Of a stretch of DNA of 10,620 nt, positions 1 through 8,901 are shown in pieces (position 1 is the stretch's first letter; every line of letters begins with the position of its first letter). A program made the position numbers and the translations under genes. Origin of the DNA: Lojkania enalia (taxonomy: Eukaryota > Ascomycota > Dothideomycetes > Pleosporales); the NCBI GenBank assembly GCA_010094045.1, contig ML986742.1, forward strand, positions 102,227-112,846, given 5' to 3'. The notes under the pieces are model-generated. The model was not told the origin of the DNA and ran no database searches. It saw nothing but the letters and a program-made list of their open reading frames with translations.

Positions 1-193
1 GATAGGCGATTAATTACTACTATAATCTAATTATATTCGGACTTATCTATAGGAAAATCCTTAAAGTTAATATATAGGTACTATATTAGTTAATTTAGTA
101 TAGAAAGTAGGTAGATAAAATCTAGAGTTTAGGTTTATATTAGATAAGCTTTATAGTATAGGATATAATTCTATATATATTATTTATAAGTAG
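1..193 (-). pseudogene. pol: pol relic of element 2: integrase continued, zinc-domain Cys pair and first catalytic Asp
   Basis: Minus-strand reading resumes in frame after element 1. The two Cys ligands of the zinc-binding motif are Tyr (NYILY, from NC-x2-C), then the core begins: INFKDFP, where Asn (codon at 66-68) replaces the first catalytic Asp of the DDE triad, then IIVVINRL to the window edge. The expected order across the junction (YY-x-NGIE, a spacer, then C-x2-C, then the catalytic Asp) is kept, which confirms that this flank and the right flank were one gene. The rest of the integrase lies outside the window. Confidence 0.85.
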
Positions 194-198
194 CTTCT
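194..198. repeat. Left target-site duplication of element 1 (cttct)
   Basis: Five bases directly before the 5' LTR. They match cctct after the 3' LTR (7675-7679) except for one C/T difference, as expected if RIP changed one copy after insertion. Five bp is the usual duplication length for Ty3/gypsy integrases. The assignment is supported independently because removing one copy restores the reading frame of the interrupted minus-strand integrase. Confidence 0.8.
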
Positions 199-738
199 TA
201 TTATGAATATAGAATGCTAAGAGGTACCACCTCTATAGCTAGGGCTTGATCCAACATTAGCTACTATAGAGGTTAACTCGGACGAGGACCGATAAGGTAA
301 TAACAGGCAGAAGTATATTAGGAACCAGTTATTAAATAGTAAGTAGTAGGACTGCAGGAACTAGAGAGATAATTAGTTGGATAATAAAGTATAGTACAAC
401 CTATATACGTGACTATAGCAGAAGTATTAGGTGTGGTAGGATGAACCTGATAGACTTAATAGACCTAACAAGCTAGGCTTAGCAGTCTTAGACTTAGCTA
501 TATAGGATAGGAGATCTTCTTACTTAGATTAAGTCCTTTATAGTTATTCTCGCAGATTTATCTTATTACTCTATTAGACTTCTAAATATACTTGTTATAT
601 TCGAAGAATCGGTAAACCTAATATTCTCTCTTTACTAAAGCTACCACCTCTAACTAACCTAATATAAATAAGGCCCTAGTGTATATACGACTGTAATAGC
701 GGTTATTATATATACTAGCAGTATATAGGTTAGTAATA
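199..738 (+). repeat. 5' long terminal repeat of element 1
   Basis: Direct repeat of 7135-7674, 540 bp, aligned without gaps. The left edge reads tatta in both copies and the right edge reads taata here but taaca in the 3' copy. The original termini were therefore probably TGTTA and TAACA, the usual short inverted ends of LTRs, changed by TG-to-TA and CA-to-TA mutation. An LTR should hold the promoter and polyadenylation signal, but after this much mutation I could not pick out a trustworthy TATA box or poly(A) signal. Confidence 0.93.
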
Positions 739-756
739 TAATAACTACCTAATATT
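739..756 (+). other. Expected primer-binding-site position of element 1
   Basis: In LTR retrotransposons the minus-strand primer site begins within a few bases of the 5' LTR. Here the sequence starts taataactacc. A tRNA-type site would begin TGG, and TAA could be a mutated TGG, but this is guesswork and the primer tRNA cannot be named. A self-priming mechanism, known from some fungal chromoviruses of the Tf1 type, is not excluded. The gag frame is also already open here. Confidence 0.25.
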
Positions 757-2905
757 AAGAGAATAGGAACTATCTAAAGATATCTACTGCATTATAAAGT
801 TAAGTTATAATAACCTAAAGGCTGTAAGCCCTAGAAGAAGCTATAGTATAGAAAGTATAGGAACAGGAGACCTGTATCGTATAGATATAATATAAGCTAG
901 CTGCAGCTAGAGCCGACCTAGCTAAAGCTAAATAATAAGTATAAGCTAAGATAGCTTTACTAAAAAAGTTTAACAGTAAGAAAGAATATATTAACCCTTT
1001 TCTTATATTAATAGAGCTGTACTTTAGGTTTAATAGTATAACCTTCTTCCTAGATAAGGATAAGATCTTAGCTATGATAATAAATATAGAAGAGACACCG
1101 CTAGTATAGGCTGAACTATTTATAGCAGATTAGCTGGAGAATAGAGGTAATATAAAGAAGACTAGAGAATCTACAGACGAACTCTTTAAGAGCTGGGAAG
1201 AATTTAAGAATAAGGTCCGAAACGTCTTCGGAGAAGTAGACATAGAATAGAAAATATAAAGGAAGCTATTAAGGCTAATCTAGACTAAGAGGGTAATAGA
1301 TTATACTATAGAATTCTAAAGACTTAGCGCTAGACTGGGATAGGATAATAGTATATTAGCAGAAATCTTCTATAAAGGTCTTAAGGATAAGGTTAAGGAT
1401 AATCTAGCAAGAGAAGAAAGGCTAACAGAACTATTAGAAATAATTAAATTAGCGGTTAAGATTAACAACTATTAGCATAAGTAGGAGATAGAAAAACAAT
1501 CTTAGCTGTAGATATTCGTGCTAGTAAAGAAAGAAAGTAAGATAGCGCTATAGGACGGTAATCTAATAGTCCTTGGAAAAGTTGAAAAGGATAAGGGAAA
1601 GAACTACTAATAATTAAGGATAAGCAATCTTAAGAAAAAAAGGCTTAAGAAGGGAGCGTGCCTTTTATATAGATAAAAAGGGTACTATACGAAAGAATAT
1701 CTAAGTAAGAAGAAGGAAGCCCGTATAATAACTGCGCAACCTACTAATAGATGCTAATAACTAATATAGTACTAGACGTATTATATAGATAATAGATATA
1801 GAACGCACCGTTTAGTAAAAGAAGGAAGTAATTATTAGCTACAGCTAAAGAGGGTAGTAGTAGTTATTAGAAATACGGAATATCTACTAGGCGCACCGAG
1901 ACTTGATAATATAATAATCCTAGAAAGAATAAAGTAAAAGAAATACTAGATCTATAATAAAATATACTAGGTAAGACTATATTCCTAGGAATACTAGAAC
2001 GTCCTATTTAAGGAAGTAATATTCTAAAACAGCTAGGACGTACTAGAAACTATAGTAAAATTAGTAGAAAAGGTTATAAACAAAGAAATATTCGAGTATA
2101 TATAGGAGATATATTAAAGCTACCCTATAAAACTAGCGAAAGGTAAGAAAGGGAAATATATACTACCCTATAAGAACAGCTGCGAAAAAGATTAGGCCAG
2201 CTATTATTAGGATAATTACTAGACATATAAGAGTATTAAGATAAAGCTAGAAGTATAGCCTAGAATAGATATGTAATTATTACTAAGAATCTTACTATCT
2301 TAAGATAAAATAGAAGATTATATAGAAAACAGGTACTATTAGATTTATAGAAGTCTAATTTACCTTAGAATAGAGTATCTATACTAGCTTAGTAAAATCG
2401 TTGTAGAAGCCGAAGAGCTGAGGAAAGTAGTTTTAGAGGTAAGGGAGATGTAAGAGGATATTAGAGGACGACTTAATATTACAGCTTGTAAGATAATAGG
2501 AGTAAATATACCTAAAGAAGAGGAATATCCTAAAAATAATATATATTTAGAAGAATATAAAGCGCTAAACTGGAAATAATATATAGTTAGATGCCGGTAC
2601 TATTAAGATATATTTAGGGTACTTAAATAGTAAGGATTAGATAAAGACTACTAACTAATCGAATAGTAATAGTATTTTTTAAGATAGAAGTATAAGATAT
2701 ATAGTAAGTAAGTAAAGGCTACTTACGCCTAAAAACTATAGATAAGGTGTAGTATAGATAGATATCTACTATATAGAGGAGAAAAGGAGAAGGTAGGATT
2801 CTTCCCACCTTAGTTAAAAAACTAAGCAGCCCCTAAGGCGATAGTTATACTAAAGAACCGGGTAGGAAAACTGTTAAAAGGGTTACTAGTATAGTACCTT
2901 TATAT
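741..2905 (+). pseudogene. gag: gag relic of element 1 (capsid/nucleocapsid plus long C-terminal extension)
   Basis: Encodes the structural polyprotein that would form the virus-like particle and bind the element RNA. The frame uses codons starting at positions divisible by 3. The start is uncertain: ATA codons at 741, 807 and 810 could each be a mutated ATG, and the frame after 807 reads as Gln- and Ala-rich helix. The capsid-type (Retrotrans_gag) region runs about 966-1480, followed by a basic stretch and a CCHC knuckle at 1659-1700. The frame then keeps a coding character for about 1.1 kb more, for example an acidic and basic helical stretch around 2400-2560, before meeting the protease. 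That extension matches nothing I recognise. Stops throughout fit Gln or Trp codons changed by RIP. Pol follows in the -1 frame with possible overlap at about 2822-2905. Confidence 0.8.
1659..1700 (+). other. Mutated CCHC zinc knuckle of Gag
   Basis: In the gag frame the spacing C-x2-C-x4-H-x4-C is kept exactly, at codons 1659, 1668, 1683 and 1698. Only the first Cys (TGC) survives. The other three positions are Tyr: TAT from TGT, TAC from CAC, and TAT from TGT, each a single transition. The Gly before the His position is intact, and a stop lies between. The nucleocapsid RNA-binding site is therefore identifiable by spacing but not functional. Confidence 0.85.
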
Positions 2906-5900
2906 ATAGTACTCCGAGTAGAGTTTAATAGGAGGAAGTTTAGAGTACTATTTAATAGTAGAGCTTTAGATACGTTTATATCGGCGTAATAGGTTTATAA
3001 GAATAATATAGAGTAGAGGGAAAAAGTAGTACCTTACACGATATATCTAATAGATAATAAGCTAATAGACTATAGTAGAGGAGTTGTACTAATAGAAACT
3101 AAGAAGCGAGCGTTTAATATTATAGGATATACTAATATAAGAAATATTAATATTATAAACCTAGGAAAATTTAATATATTACTAGGCATAGACTAGCTAG
3201 CTAAATATAATCCTAAAGTAGATTAGTAGTAAGAGATAGTTTATAGGTTATAGAGCTGATCTAAGACGGAATAGGTAGTAGAATAGTATAAGGTAAGGCG
3301 TCTTTCAGGTCTACAGTTAATATAGAAAGTATTAGCAGCTATAATAGTAAGATATTTTAAGAAGATAAAATAGATGCTAGGTATTATCGTAGTTTAAAAA
3401 GTATATAAGAAACTATAGGACAATAATATACTCTAAGAAATTTAAAAGGATTACAGCAAATTTATAGGGCTATATAAAGAAGTAGAGAATAGAGGGTTAT
3501 CTAAGTATAAGGAATACGACTATAAAATTATTATTAAGGATAAAAAGAAGCTAAAACCTAGTCTAATATATAACTTAAACTAAGAATAAAGAGAAGAACT
3601 TAGGAAGTACATCTAAAAGAATTTAGCAAGAGAGTATATACAATTAAGCTAGAGTAAAATAGTATTACCAATATTATTTATACCTAAGAAAAATAGTAAA
3701 CTAAGGTTGTATATAGACTATAGACAGCTAAATAATATAACTAAGAAGAATAGATACCTATTACCTAAGATAATAGAACTTATAAGTTAATTATAAGGAG
3801 CTAAGTAGTTTATAAAGTTTAATATAAGAGAAGGATACTACCGAATTCAGATAAAGGAGGGCTATAAATAGAAAATAGTATTTAAAATAAGAGAAGGTCT
3901 CTTTAAATATCTAGTAATACTATTTAAACTTATAAATATACTAGTAACCTTCTAAGTAGTTATAAATAATATATTAAGGGAATACTTAAATATATTTATA
4001 ATAGCATATCTAGATAATATTCTAGTCTATATAAATAGATCGCTAAGAGAGCATAAAAAATACGTTAGAAAAGTACTAAAGAAACTATAAGAGTATAAAT
4101 TACTTATAGCCCTAGAGAAATATAAGTTTTATAAGATAGGAATAGAATTCTTAGAGTTCCAGATATCTAGAGAAGGTATTAAGATAGAATAAGAAAAGGT
4201 TAAAGTAATACTAGAATAGCTAGTACTTACTTTAGTTAAATAAGTCTAATCTTTTCTAGGCTTCGCGAATTTCTATAGGAAATTTATAAGTAGGTACTCT
4301 AAAGTAGCAGCACCCTTAATAGAGGTTACTAAGAAAGAAAAGAAGTTCGAGTAGTAAGAAGCATAGTAAAAAGCCTTTAAAGAACTAAAAGCTTGCTTTA
4401 CCTTAGTATTAATATTAAGAATACTAGATCTAGAAAAACAATTCTGAGTAGAAATAGATACTTTAGATAAAGTAATAGGCGCTTGCTTAAGCCAGTAAGA
4501 CGAAGATAGAAAGTAGAAGCTACAAGCCTACTTTTCAAGGAAAATAAAACTAGAAGAACTCAACTACGATGTATATAATAAGGAACTATTAGTAATAGTT
4601 AAAGTATTAAGGGAATAGCGAGTATATTTAGTAGGAACTAAATACCTATTTAAAGTCTAGATAGATTATAAAAACCTTACGTACTTTACAATAATAAAAG
4701 AACTTATAGGAAGATAAATATAATAGGTAGAATAGTTAGCAGACTATAACTTTAGAATAATATACCGGAAAGGATTAGAAAATATAGTAGCAGACGCGCT
4801 AAGTCGCAGAACTAACTATATAACCAAAGAAAAATATAAAAGAGACGCGATCCTAAGATAGGAATCGGATAAATCCCTTATATACAACCACCCACGAGTC
4901 GCCCAAGTTATAAAACTAACTATACTAGAGTAAAACTAGTAATAAAAGCTAAGAAACATGTAGATAGTAGAGCGATATCTAATAAGTAGTAATAAAGTAA
5001 AAGCAATTAAAAATACAACTTAGAAATAACTATATATATACTTACACGTATAAAAGTAGATAATAAAAGAATTATATAAATTGCTAGAATAGGGGCATCT
5101 AGAAGTAGTAGAGATAGAGTAAAGGCTAAGAAAGAGCTTTACTCTTACCAACGTAAGAAAAGAAGTATAAGATATATTAAACAGGTGTTTAGAATGTAGA
5201 AAGAATAAGGCTATAAGATATAAGCCTTATAGATTCTTATAACTATTAGAAGCACCTAAAGGACTATAGGAATAGATTATAATCGACTTCGTAACTAAGT
5301 TACTAGAATTAGTAGAATTAGAGTTAGGAAGAAGATATAATATAATTATAAATATAGTAGATCGGTTAATAAAATATACGCACTTTAGACTAGTATTAGA
5401 AATAATAATAGCACCTAAACTAGCGTACGAGTTGTTATATATAATATTTACGGAGTATAGAGTTCTAAAATATATTACCTTAGATAGAGATAAGTTGTTT
5501 ATATTTAAGTACTAGTAAGGATAGATAGAAAAGATAGGAATCTAATAATAGATATTAACCAGCTTCTACCCGCAGACAGACGGTTAGATAGAATAAGTTA
5601 ACTAGAATCTAGAAACGTATCTAAGAATATATATTAATAAATAATAAGATAATTAGGTCGAATTATTACCTATAGTATAGATAGCCTATAATAGAACAAC
5701 CTAAAGTATAATAGGGACTATATCCTTTAAAGCTAACTATAGGCGAAAAGCTATTATATATTAGAAACAGAATAAGAAAGAATTTCCAGTTCTACTAGTA
5801 GACTAGAAAGCTAAAGAAATAAAAGAAATCTACGATCAGCTTAAAGAAAAGATTTAGTTAAGAAACCTTAAAATAGTAGAATAAGCTAATAAGCTAAGGG

Positions 5901-6420
5901 TTAAGAGACTAATCTTTAAAAAGGGGGGTAAAGTTTTCCTATTAACAAAAAACTTAAAGACTAAGAGGCCTATAAAAAAGCTGGATTATAAGAGAATAGG
6001 ACTATTTCTAATTAAAGAATAGGTCGAACCTATAAATTTTAAACTAAGGCTACTAGAAAATATAAAAATACACCTAATATTTTACAAATTAAAACTAGAA
6101 CCAGCACCAGACGATGTACTACTATAAGAAACTATTAATATAGAACCGGAATAGAAATATAGAGTAGAACGTATACTAGCAAGAAAACGGTTCGGACGTT
6201 AGTAGAAGTATCTAGTAAAGTGGGAAGGATACCTATAAGAGGAAAGTTTATAAGAACTAGTATAGAACCTAACTAACTGCGTTATAAAGCTAAAGGAGTT
6301 TTACTAGAAAGCTAGAATAACGGGTTGTTAAGTAGAGCCTAATTAGGAAGTAATAGTAGTAGTAATATAAAAGGAGCCTCTTATACAGAACTCGGAATAA
6401 TAGTAGAAAGCGCCTCGGAT
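2822..6420 (+). pseudogene. pol: pol relic of element 1 (PR-RT-RNase H-integrase-chromodomain)
   Basis: One frame (codons starting at positions that leave remainder 2 on division by 3) carries the whole enzyme polyprotein without a visible indel. Protease: LFNSRA at about 2948-2965, from LFDSGA, catalytic Asp lost. Reverse transcriptase: about 3620-4150, with RLYIDYRQLNN at 3704, FNIREGYY where FD is expected, and YLDN at 4007, from YLDD. RNase H: about 4430-4830, with the first Asp at 4457 intact and ADALSR at the end. Integrase: zinc domain about 5050-5210, with one His changed to Tyr and CLEC intact; core Asp at 5285, Asp at 5483 and Glu at 5591, the last two 35 residues apart, all intact. 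Chromodomain: 6158-6310. Dozens of in-frame stops fit Gln or Trp. The start is set by -1 frame overlap with gag and the end is approximate. Confidence 0.92.
6158..6310 (+). other. Chromodomain at the integrase C-terminus of element 1
   Basis: The frame reads YRVERIL, then a basic stretch with two stops, then YLVKWEGY, then EES and NLTN after further stops. This is the order of a chromodomain: Y-x-VE-x-IL, followed by YLVKW-x-GY and the W-E-P and N-L block. In chromoviruses this module guides integration to particular chromatin, often heterochromatin with methylated H3K9. The Trp expected in the W-E-P block is lost to a stop or Leu. Its presence places element 1 in the chromovirus branch. Confidence 0.85.
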
Positions 6421-6785
6421 ACGGCGGACCTCCTCTCCTCTTCCTCCAACTTCTCTTACTCTTCTATTAACTTTACCTCTCGTTTGCTAAGATTAAGACT
6501 ATACTCCTCTAAAGAACAAACGTGCTTTTTAGCATATTTTAGACGAGAAAGAACCGCCTGACAGTAACACGCGGATTCCTCTAGATAATAAATCCCCTCT
6601 TCCTTAATAGCTATAAAATCTTAATAGGTAGAAGTAGACTCCTTATAAGCCTTTAACATATTTACTAGAAAACAGCGAAGGATACCTTCGGTCAGAGAAA
6701 GATTATAGGATAAACCCTGAGAAAGATACTCTCTATATATAAAAGAAAGAGTAGTATTATTATAGCAGTTACGGTTTATAGACTA
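6381..6785 (-). pseudogene. Possible antisense coding relic between pol and 3' LTR, function unknown
   Basis: On the minus strand one frame runs 133 codons between stops at 6783-6785 and 6381-6383, with only two internal stops (6621-6623 and 6456-6458). Both of these are TAA and could be mutated Gln codons. That is fewer stops than expected in RIP-saturated DNA. The residues look protein-like: a Lys/Glu-rich, helix-forming stretch after an ATG at 6657-6659, with segments such as KEEGIYYLEES and KLEEEERRSAVSEA. I do not recognise a family. The frame can be followed less clearly up to about 7130. It would end tail-to-tail with pol. Antisense ORFs in this position are known in some plant Ty3/gypsy elements. 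The alternative is non-coding 3' sequence that is open by chance. Confidence 0.45.
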
Positions 6786-7119
6786 ATAGTTCAAATAATA
6801 GTAAGACGGATCTATTATAATACCTAGTAAAAGAATTAAGAAACTAGTATAGTAATTACGGGCAGAAGTATTCTCGCGTTAAACCTTTAGTATAGTAGAA
6901 AGGGAAAAAGAAGAAGAACTAGGCTATACTTATAAGTCGAGTAGGACCTACCAGAATATATAAAGTATTAACCCTAGAACAGGAAAATATAAATACAGCC
7001 TTATAATATACTTATATTAAGTATATTAGAAGCTGGGATAAGCTACTAATAATAGTAGGATACTATACCTAGACGGAATAGGTAAGGTAATAGATTAGAG
7101 AGCTTTAGAATAAACCTAT
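6786..7119. other. Internal 3' region of element 1 without a clear gene
   Basis: This stretch lies between the antisense relic and the purine tract. The minus-strand frame of the antisense relic continues through it with about eight stops and a hydrophobic, Ser-rich composition. It may be the mutated upstream half of that ORF or simply untranslated 3' sequence. I see no domain, RNA gene or distinct repeat here. Confidence 0.4.
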
Positions 7120-7134
7120 AGAGGGGAGAGCAGG
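7120..7134 (+). other. Polypurine tract of element 1
   Basis: Fifteen bases, purine apart from one C (agaggggagagcagg), ending exactly at the first base of the 3' LTR. This is the place and composition expected for the plus-strand primer of reverse transcription. Its G residues survived because none is preceded by T, so it was a poor RIP target. Confidence 0.8.
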
Positions 7135-7674
7135 TATTATAAATATAGAACGCTAAGAGGTACTACTTCTATAGTTAGGGTTTAATCTAATATTAGCTAC
7201 TATAGAGGTTAACTCGGACAAGGACTAACAAGGTAATAATAGGTAGAAGTATATTAAGAACCAATTATTAGACAGTAAGTAGTAGGACTGCGGGAACTAG
7301 GGAGATAATTAGTTAGATAATAAAGTATAGTATAACCTATATACGTAACTATAGTAGAAGTATTAGATATAGTAGGATAAACCTAATAGACCTGACGGAC
7401 CTAATAAGCTAGGCTTAGCAGTCTTAGACTTAGCTATATAAGATAGGAGATCCTTTTACTTAGATTAAATCTTTTATAGTTATTCTCGCAGATTTATCTC
7501 GTTACTTTATTAGACTTCTAAATATACTTATTACATTCGAAGAATCGGTAAACCTAATACTCTCTTTTTACTAAAGTTACCACCTCTAACCAACCTAATA
7601 TAAATAAGGCCCCGGCGTATATACAACTGTAACGGCGGTCGTTATATATACCAGCGGTATATAGGTTAGTAACA
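7135..7674 (+). repeat. 3' long terminal repeat of element 1
   Basis: Second copy of the LTR, 540 bp, same length as the 5' copy. I count about 60 differences by eye, all transitions, with no transversion and no indel. The changes run in both directions (C here and T there, and the reverse), so both copies were mutated independently. The right end keeps the original CA that the 5' LTR has lost. It follows a purine-rich tract and is followed by the target duplication and element 2. Confidence 0.93.
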
Positions 7675-7679
7675 CCTCT
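7675..7679. repeat. Right target-site duplication of element 1 (cctct)
   Basis: Five bases directly after the 3' LTR, partner of cttct at 194-198, with one C/T difference. Read on the minus strand this copy completes a Glu codon and gives the first base of the next codon of the element 2 integrase, which continues at 193. Confidence 0.8.
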
Positions 7680-8617
7680 ATACCATTCTAGTAGTATTTT
7701 TAAAATAGTAACTAATAGATTTTAGTAGCACTTAAGTATATAGAGGATACTTAGTTATAAGTCTCTTATATAAGTTGCGTGTAAAAGCCTGAATCTAATA
7801 GAATATATAAGTAATTATTATAGAGAAGTAGTCTATTCTCTATCTAATACTTATAGGGTAAGAGGGTATATTCCTATATAAAGGAGGCTCGGTTTTCCTA
7901 TAGTAATACGTTAATCAACTCTAGAGAGTCTAATAATATAACCTACTCCTAGCTTTTAATAATATTTAGTATAACTACTTAAATTATTATTTAGGTAATA
8001 TAGGACTAGGCTAATTCGGCATTAATTTAGGGGTAAAGTTAATACGGTCTAAATAGAACTCTTAACTAGTTATTAGTTTAAGCTACTTTTAAGTTTTTTA
8101 TATCTTATTCGTAACGGCTAAAAATGTCTATTCTAGTATTATTCTTACCTAGAGTATACTCGATTTAGAACTAATACTAAGCTAATTCCTTAGTCTAATA
8201 AACCTAATAAGTATTAAGTACCTTTATAGTTATAAAATATTCGAGTAAACGATAATTAGTATATACTAGAGTCTTAGTAGCTATAAAAGTAAGTTCTATC
8301 CTCTATTACTTAAATATAGTAACAATTACGAACAGTTTCTTATTATAGATCTCCTAGTTTAGTTCCGAACTAGATAGAACCTTACTATAGAATATTATAG
8401 GGTACTATTTTCCGTTAGAATATTTTTATAATAGTACTTCTACAACTATTCTATTAGAGGTATTAGTTTCTATTTTTATTTCTAATATAGGGTTAAAGTA
8501 GTAGAGTATAGATATACTTAATAGGGCTAACTTTAATTTCTTAAAGGTAATATTATATTCTAAAGTCTATATAAAAGGGGTTATAGAACTCTATAGTACG
8601 ATATTTAGCTTTATAAC
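7675..8617 (-). pseudogene. pol: pol relic of element 2: RNase H and integrase zinc-binding domain, broken by element 1
   Basis: Minus-strand codons with first bases of remainder 1. The segment opens with the RT/RNase H connection (ITPF, TLEYNITFKKLKLALLS). RNase H then reads ETNTSN at about 8470, from ETDASD with two Asp changed to Asn, followed by FYSKVLSSSELN and, at its end, GKNNTRIDIFSRYE. The integrase zinc-binding domain follows at about 7700-7850: the two His ligands of the HHCC motif are Tyr (TAT and TAC from CAT/CAC). The frame stops at 7675 in the middle of a codon that is completed at 193-192 beyond element 1. Stops fit Gln or Trp codons. Confidence 0.88.
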
Positions 8618-8626
8618 TATAATAAT
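8618..8626. repeat. Candidate 9-bp target duplication, left copy
   Basis: Reads tataataat, identical to 8893-8901. It borders the proposed 266-bp insert. Low complexity limits its weight, but the distance between the copies is exactly what is needed to restore the frame of the interrupted polyprotein. Confidence 0.45.
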
Positions 8627-8892
8627 GTAAAGAAATCGTTCCACGAAAAGTTTTATATACAACCTTATCCTAAAGCTTTTCGCTTATCTTATCCTACCCC
8701 CAGTTCTACCTCTTTTCCCTTCCGTATATAGTTGTATACTCCCTTATAAGTAGCTTAGTAGTTCTTCTATATCCTTTCGTATAAGGCCTATAGGTGTTAA
8801 TAGAATTCTTAGGTCCCTAAACCTCTACGTACTCCTATATATCTCTAAGTAGATTCGTGCCGCATTTGGACCTATTATCTTACCTGCGCTAT
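8627..8892. mobile_element. Candidate 266-bp insertion within element 2
   Basis: The 9-mer tataataat occurs at both edges, at 8618-8626 and 8893-8901, as a target duplication would. Deleting 275 bp (the insert plus one repeat) joins the RT end to the RT/RNase H connection in the correct frame. The interior does not fit the expected RT sequence, is richer in C and G than its surroundings, and has a pyrimidine-rich stretch on the plus strand near 8694-8725. I see no clear terminal inverted repeats and no recognisable protein, though the minus strand has coding-like stretches such as RYIGVRRGLGT. It could be a short non-autonomous element or a captured gene fragment. Repeats of AT bases can arise by chance, so the call is tentative. 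Confidence 0.5.
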
Positions 8893-8901
8893 TATAATAA
8901 T
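8893..8901. repeat. Candidate 9-bp target duplication, right copy
   Basis: Reads tataataat, identical to 8618-8626, at the other edge of the proposed insert. Confidence 0.45.

Larger units (their letters stand above)
1..198 (-). mobile_element. Element 2, left part: minus-strand Ty3/gypsy element interrupted by element 1
   Basis: The minus strand here continues the integrase that breaks off at 7675 on the other side of element 1. The part seen covers the second half of the zinc-binding domain and the start of the catalytic core. The element continues beyond base 1 of the window, so the rest of its integrase and its 3' LTR are not visible. Confidence 0.88.
199..7674 (+). mobile_element. Element 1: full-length Ty3/gypsy chromovirus-type LTR retrotransposon, RIP-inactivated
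   Basis: Two 540-bp direct repeats bound an internal region that encodes, in order, Gag with a CCHC knuckle, aspartic protease, reverse transcriptase, RNase H, integrase and a chromodomain. RT before integrase identifies Ty3/gypsy (Metaviridae), and the chromodomain after integrase identifies the chromovirus branch. The protein frames carry many in-frame stops that nearly all fit C-to-T or G-to-A changes of Gln and Trp codons, yet the gag frame and the pol frame each stay in register over kilobases, so I see no indels. The copy cannot be autonomous: the protease Asp and two RT Asp residues are changed to Asn. It is flanked by an imperfect 5-bp target duplication and sits inside the integrase gene of element 2. 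Confidence 0.93.

Noticed and set aside
739..756. A named tRNA primer for the primer-binding site
   Set aside because: The sequence is too mutated and too short a match to choose among tRNAs.
741..6420. Stops inside gag and pol as programmed readthrough or a recoded genetic code
   Set aside because: TAA, TAG and occasional TGA stand at Gln and Trp positions throughout both elements and on both strands, together with missense changes of the same transition type. Mutation explains them better than recoding.
6430..6482. Pyrimidine-rich stretch as a second polypurine tract for the minus strand
   Set aside because: It is not next to an LTR end and lies inside the antisense frame, where it encodes a Glu/Lys-rich helix.
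194..7679. Element 1 LTR edges at TG 204 and TA 7140
   Set aside because: Homology begins five bases earlier at 199 and 7135. Starting there gives tatta (from TGTTA), equal LTR lengths, symmetry with TAACA and a fitting target duplication.
8627..8892. A tRNA-derived SINE in the 266-bp insert
   Set aside because: No convincing A-box and B-box pair and no poly(A) or simple-repeat tail seen on either strand.
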